25,704 nucleotides of DNA, from IMG/VR virus record IMGVR_UViG_3300042291_001187, positions 1-25,704 of that record; one strand, written 5' to 3'. Below the pieces are notes generated by a model. That model worked only from the letters and a program-made list of their open reading frames with translations. It made no database searches and had not been told where the DNA came from. A program made the translations under genes and the position numbers. Position 1 is the stretch's first letter; each line of letters starts with the position of its first letter. Shown piece by piece: positions 23,104-25,704 of the stretch. Origin of the DNA: a virus.

Positions 23104-23483
23104 AAACAGATAAATCATTAGCTGACATATTTGATATCAATCCTATCGGAACACAAAGTCTTCCCGCACCAATTGTCGTTCAAAGCGACATTGATTCTGA
23201 CTTTGAGTTTGCTAGAAATAATATTCGCGAGCTTGCAGAAAAAGGTAAAGCTGCGGTTGACAATATATTGCAAGTTGCGTCAGCAACGGATCATCCAAGA
23301 GCATATGAAGTTGCAGCAAACTTACTGAAGAGTATGTCCGATATCAATAAAGACTTGATTGAATTACAAAAGAAGAAACGCGATCTGATGCCTCAGAAAG
23401 AACAGCCACAAATTACGGTAGATAAAGCTGTGTTTATCGGTTCAACCTCAGATTTGATAAAACAAATAAAACAAATAGGATAA
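23100..23483 (+). CDS. gp16: Small terminase subunit gp16, 127 aa
   Basis: ATG 23100 overlaps the gp15 stop (ATGA). The 127-residue protein has the small-terminase core pattern of T4-like phages: DFEFARNNIRELAEKGKAAV, LQVASATDHPRAYEVAANLL and KSMSDINKDLIELQKKKRDL. These helices form the oligomerising centre. It is shorter than T4 gp16 (164 aa). In packaging it recognises or regulates DNA and stimulates the gp17 motor. The expected partner gene is next in T4 but here is separated by one extra gene, the Dps-like protein. Confidence 0.9.
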   Translation: MKTDKSLADIFDINPIGTQSLPAPIVVQSDIDSDFEFARNNIRELAEKGKAAVDNILQVASATDHPRAYEVAANLLKSMSDINKDLIELQKKKRDLMPQKEQPQITVDKAVFIGSTSDLIKQIKQIG

Positions 23484-23485
23484 AA

Positions 23486-23920
23486 ATGGAACAGCTAGTA
23501 CAGCAACTAAAAACAATTTTGGGCACAAACTTCGGTTTGTATTTCAAAACACACACTTTTCACTGGAACATTGAGGGATCAGATTTTGTTCAGTACCATG
23601 GATTTTTAGGTGAAACATACACACAAATATTCAACAATACGGATTTGATTGCGGAGAAGATTAGAATGTTGGGTGTATATGCTCCAACAGGCATTTCTCG
23701 TATGATTGAACTGTCAGACGTTACAGAAAATGCAAATATTCCTGATGCTAGAAGCATGTTGTCGGAACTTGTGACAGATAACGGTAAAATGATTTATCAT
23801 CTACGTGCAGGAATCGTTGCTGCGGATAGCGCAAATGAGCCAGCGATAGGAAATTTTCTACAAGATTTATTAGATCAACATCAAAAGATAAACTGGTTCT
23901 TGAAGAGTCTTATTAAGTAA
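23486..23920 (+). CDS. dps: Dps-like ferritin (mini-ferritin), 144 aa
   Basis: ATG 23486 has AGGA (23477-23480) at 5-nt spacing. The 144-residue, all-helical protein fits Dps, the 12-mer mini-ferritin that oxidises Fe2+ and protects DNA. The ferroxidase signature is complete: H26 (FHWNIEG), H38 (VQYHGFLGE), D53 and E57 (NTDLIAEKI). Spacing of 12, 15 and 4 residues equals that of E. coli Dps H51, H63, D78, E82. Further family features are LKTILGTNFGLYFKTHTFHW, LGVYAPTGI and the C-terminal DLLDQHQKINWFLKSLI. It lacks the long Lys-rich N-terminal DNA-binding tail of E. coli Dps. It sits between the terminase genes and overlaps gp17 by one base (TAATG), so it is co-expressed late with packaging proteins. 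Virion packaging or host protection are both possible. Confidence 0.88.
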   Translation: MEQLVQQLKTILGTNFGLYFKTHTFHWNIEGSDFVQYHGFLGETYTQIFNNTDLIAEKIRMLGVYAPTGISRMIELSDVTENANIPDARSMLSELVTDNGKMIYHLRAGIVAADSANEPAIGNFLQDLLDQHQKINWFLKSLIK

Positions 23921-25557
23921 TGGCATATGCTGGTGGTTATAACGGTAACTCAAGTCTGAAGAGGGCGGATGTTGAAATAGAATACACCCGCGATCAACTA
24001 ATTGAGATTACCAAATGTATCAAAGATCCTGTGTACTTCATCACGAAGTATGTCAAGATCGTCAACGTTGATGAGGGTTTAGTACCGTTCAATATGTGGC
24101 CTTTCCAAGTGGAAATGGTCAAGGGGTTTCATGCAAATAGATTCTCTATAGCAAAAATGCCTCGACAGGTGGGTAAAACAACCACGGCTGCTGGTTACAT
24201 GTTATGGTGTGTGTTGTTTACGGATGATTATAAGATTGCTATTCTCGCAAACAAGGGTGATCTAGCTAGAGATATTCTAGGAAGAATCAAGTATGCATTT
24301 GAATATCTTCCTCTTTGGATGCAGCAAGGCATTGTTGAATGGAACAAAGGAAACATTGTTCTTGAGAACGGATCAGAAATTTCTGCATATGCAACAAGTG
24401 CGGCTGGTGTTCGTGGTGGATCATATAACTTAGTTTTTTTGGATGAATTTGCTTTCGTTCCACAAAACATGGCAGTTGAATTCTTTACGTCCACCTATCC
24501 TGTTATTTCATCCGGTAAAACTACCAAAGTTATTATTGTCTCAACGCCACATGGTCTGAATATGTTCTATAAAATGTGGACCGATGCTGTTGAAAAGCGT
24601 TCTTTGTACGTTCCATTGGAGGTTCACTGGTCCATGGTACCAGGTAGAGATGCAAAGTGGCGAGATGAGACAATCAGAAACACAAGTGAAGAGCAGTTCA
24701 GGCAAGAATTTGAGACTGAGTTCTTGGGTTCATCAGCAACTTTGATTCCAGGATCAAAATTGAAGACACTAACATTCAACTATCCTATATCAACGGAAGA
24801 ATATCTACAAATTTTTGAGCTTCCTAAAGCCGGGCATACATATATCGCTGTGGTTGATTGTGCTGAAGGTGTTGGTTTAGACTATTCAGTATGTTCAGTC
24901 ATTGATGTTACTGAGTTGCCATACAAACATGTTGCTAAATTCAGAGATAATAAACTATCTCCTATGATATTTCCAACGTATGTCTATAATTTGGTGAATA
25001 GATATAACAGAGCTTGGGTTCTAGTGGAAACAAACAGTGTTGGTCAACAGGTTGTGGACATTCTTCACTACGACCTTGAGTATGAAAACATCTTCAGGAT
25101 TGAACATCATGAGATAAAGGGTCAGCACATATCATCAGGCTTCAAAAAAGGTGCTGCATATGGCGTAAAAACATCAAAGACAGTAAAAAAGATTGGCTGT
25201 GCCAACTTGAAGACGCTAATTGAAACGGATAAACTCATCACGAATGACTTTGATGCCATCGCCGAACTCAACACATTCGTCAGGGTAAAAGAGTCTTATG
25301 AAGCTGAAGAGGGTAATAATGATGATATTGTTATGACTCTTGTTCTATTTTCTTGGTTGACTGCACAGTCTTACTTCAAAGAAATCACAGATTCAGACGT
25401 TAGACAGAGACTGTTGGACGAAAGAAATCTACAAATGGACGATGAGATGTTACCTGTCGGTGAGCTGGATGATGGTCTACAAGAACAAAAAGAATTTGAT
25501 GGAACAGACTTGTGGACAAATATTGGTCAAAGAGGTTACATGTCCTCAAGTTTATAA
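23920..25557 (+). CDS. gp17: Large terminase gp17 (packaging ATPase-nuclease), 545 aa
   Basis: ATG 23920 overlaps the Dps stop by one base. The product is the DNA-packaging motor with both halves intact. ATPase: Walker A PRQVGKTT (81-88), Walker B LVFLDE (171-176; D175, E176) and coupling motif VSTPHGLN (207-214). Nuclease (RNase H fold): D313 in VVDCAEGVGLDYS, E370 in WVLVETNSVGQQ and the D468/D469 pair in NNDDIVMTLVLFSW. The 57-residue spacing between the first two acidic residues equals T4 D401-E458. The length is a little below T4 gp17 (610 aa). In the infected cell it docks on the portal and pumps concatemeric DNA into the prohead, cutting it at headful. Confidence 0.96.
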   Translation: MAYAGGYNGNSSLKRADVEIEYTRDQLIEITKCIKDPVYFITKYVKIVNVDEGLVPFNMWPFQVEMVKGFHANRFSIAKMPRQVGKTTTAAGYMLWCVLFTDDYKIAILANKGDLARDILGRIKYAFEYLPLWMQQGIVEWNKGNIVLENGSEISAYATSAAGVRGGSYNLVFLDEFAFVPQNMAVEFFTSTYPVISSGKTTKVIIVSTPHGLNMFYKMWTDAVEKRSLYVPLEVHWSMVPGRDAKWRDETIRNTSEEQFRQEFETEFLGSSATLIPGSKLKTLTFNYPISTEEYLQIFELPKAGHTYIAVVDCAEGVGLDYSVCSVIDVTELPYKHVAKFRDNKLSPMIFPTYVYNLVNRYNRAWVLVETNSVGQQVVDILHYDLEYENIFRIEHHEIKGQHISSGFKKGAAYGVKTSKTVKKIGCANLKTLIETDKLITNDFDAIAELNTFVRVKESYEAEEGNNDDIVMTLVLFSWLTAQSYFKEITDSDVRQRLLDERNLQMDDEMLPVGELDDGLQEQKEFDGTDLWTNIGQRGYMSSSL

Positions 25558-25560
25558 AAA

Positions 25561-25568
25561 CATAAATA
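25561..25568 (+). promoter_or_regulatory. Probable T4-like late promoter octamer CATAAATA before gp18
   Basis: CATAAATA has one mismatch to TATAAATA and lies in the 56-nt gap between gp17 and gp18, 45 nt before the ATG. A separate promoter for the abundant sheath protein is reasonable. No terminator hairpin is seen in the gap. Confidence 0.5.
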
Positions 25569-25613
25569 GAATAATAAGATTCAGTTCTATAAAAATAATA
25601 AGGAGAACAAAAT

Positions 25614-25704
25614 ATGGCTTTTCAATTGTCACCAGGAGTTCAAACCTCCGAAGTAGATTTGACAACAGTTGTTCCCTCTGTTGCAACTACTATTGGTGGT
25701 TTAG
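25614..25704 (+). CDS. gp18: Tail sheath protein gp18 (5' part only)
   Basis: ATG 25614 has a strong AAGGAG (25600-25605) at 8-nt spacing. Only 30 codons are inside the window. MAFQLSPGVQTSEVDLTTVV followed by PSVATTIGGL resembles the N-terminus of T4-like contractile sheath proteins, with the typical LSPG(V/I) opening. Its place directly after the large terminase is the T4 order. The remainder lies beyond the right edge, so domain content cannot be checked. Confidence 0.88.
   Translation, partial: MAFQLSPGVQTSEVDLTTVVPSVATTIGGL

Noticed and set aside
25557-25613. Terminator between gp17 and gp18
   Set aside because: No stable hairpin with a U-run is visible; the gap is AT-rich and better explained by a late promoter and leader.

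Overview
This window is a segment of a T4-like (tevenvirus-related) tailed phage genome, probably marine. The evidence is a collinear block at the right end that encodes recognisable T4 proteins in T4 order: neck proteins gp13 and gp14, tail sheath stabiliser gp15, small terminase gp16, large terminase gp17 and the start of tail sheath gp18. Every gene is on the + strand. Genes are tightly packed, often with ATGA or TGATG overlaps, and I see no tRNA, rRNA, CRISPR array, integrase or transposase. Base composition looks moderately AT-rich (not computed). The host cannot be told from this window.

Region 1 (1-16450) is a long tail fibre and adhesin block. It opens with the 3' part of a giant repeat-built fibre that ends in an S74 intramolecular chaperone. 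Two small virion-like proteins, a fibre built of GTYG-type modules and a coiled-coil protein follow. Next come a collagen-like fibre with 112 uninterrupted Gly-X-Y triplets, a Trp/Gly-rich protein, a 46-residue CxxC...CxxC protein and a multi-lectin protein (CBM-like, LamG-like and possibly fibrinogen/intelectin-like). The block closes with a small conserved phage protein, a double glycine-rich/LamG adhesin and a second collagen-like fibre with an S74 chaperone. Modules are shared between several of these genes, which suggests duplication and shuffling.

Region 2 (16503-20206) is a three-gene modification cassette. It holds a prolyl-4-hydroxylase-like 2OG-Fe(II) oxygenase, a fusion of GT2 glycosyltransferase with a TPR-like region and a DUF6445-like oxygenase, and a fusion of GT2 glycosyltransferase with a SAM methyltransferase. 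Its place directly after collagen-like fibres and before the neck genes suggests hydroxylation and glycosylation of virion fibres or of a surface glycan. The substrate is not shown by the sequence.

Region 3 (20235-25704) is the conserved neck/packaging/sheath block, with two departures from T4. A complete Dps-like ferritin gene with all ferroxidase ligands lies between the small and large terminase genes. In addition, gp13, gp14 and gp15 each carry an extra small beta-rich module. T4-like late promoter octamers (TATAAATA or one mismatch) precede the gp13 gene, the gp18 gene and the second S74 fibre.

The best candidates for something undescribed are the fibre-modification cassette with its hydroxylase-glycosyltransferase fusion, the Dps gene inside the terminase operon, and the glycine-rich cassette inserted into a LamG lectin domain.
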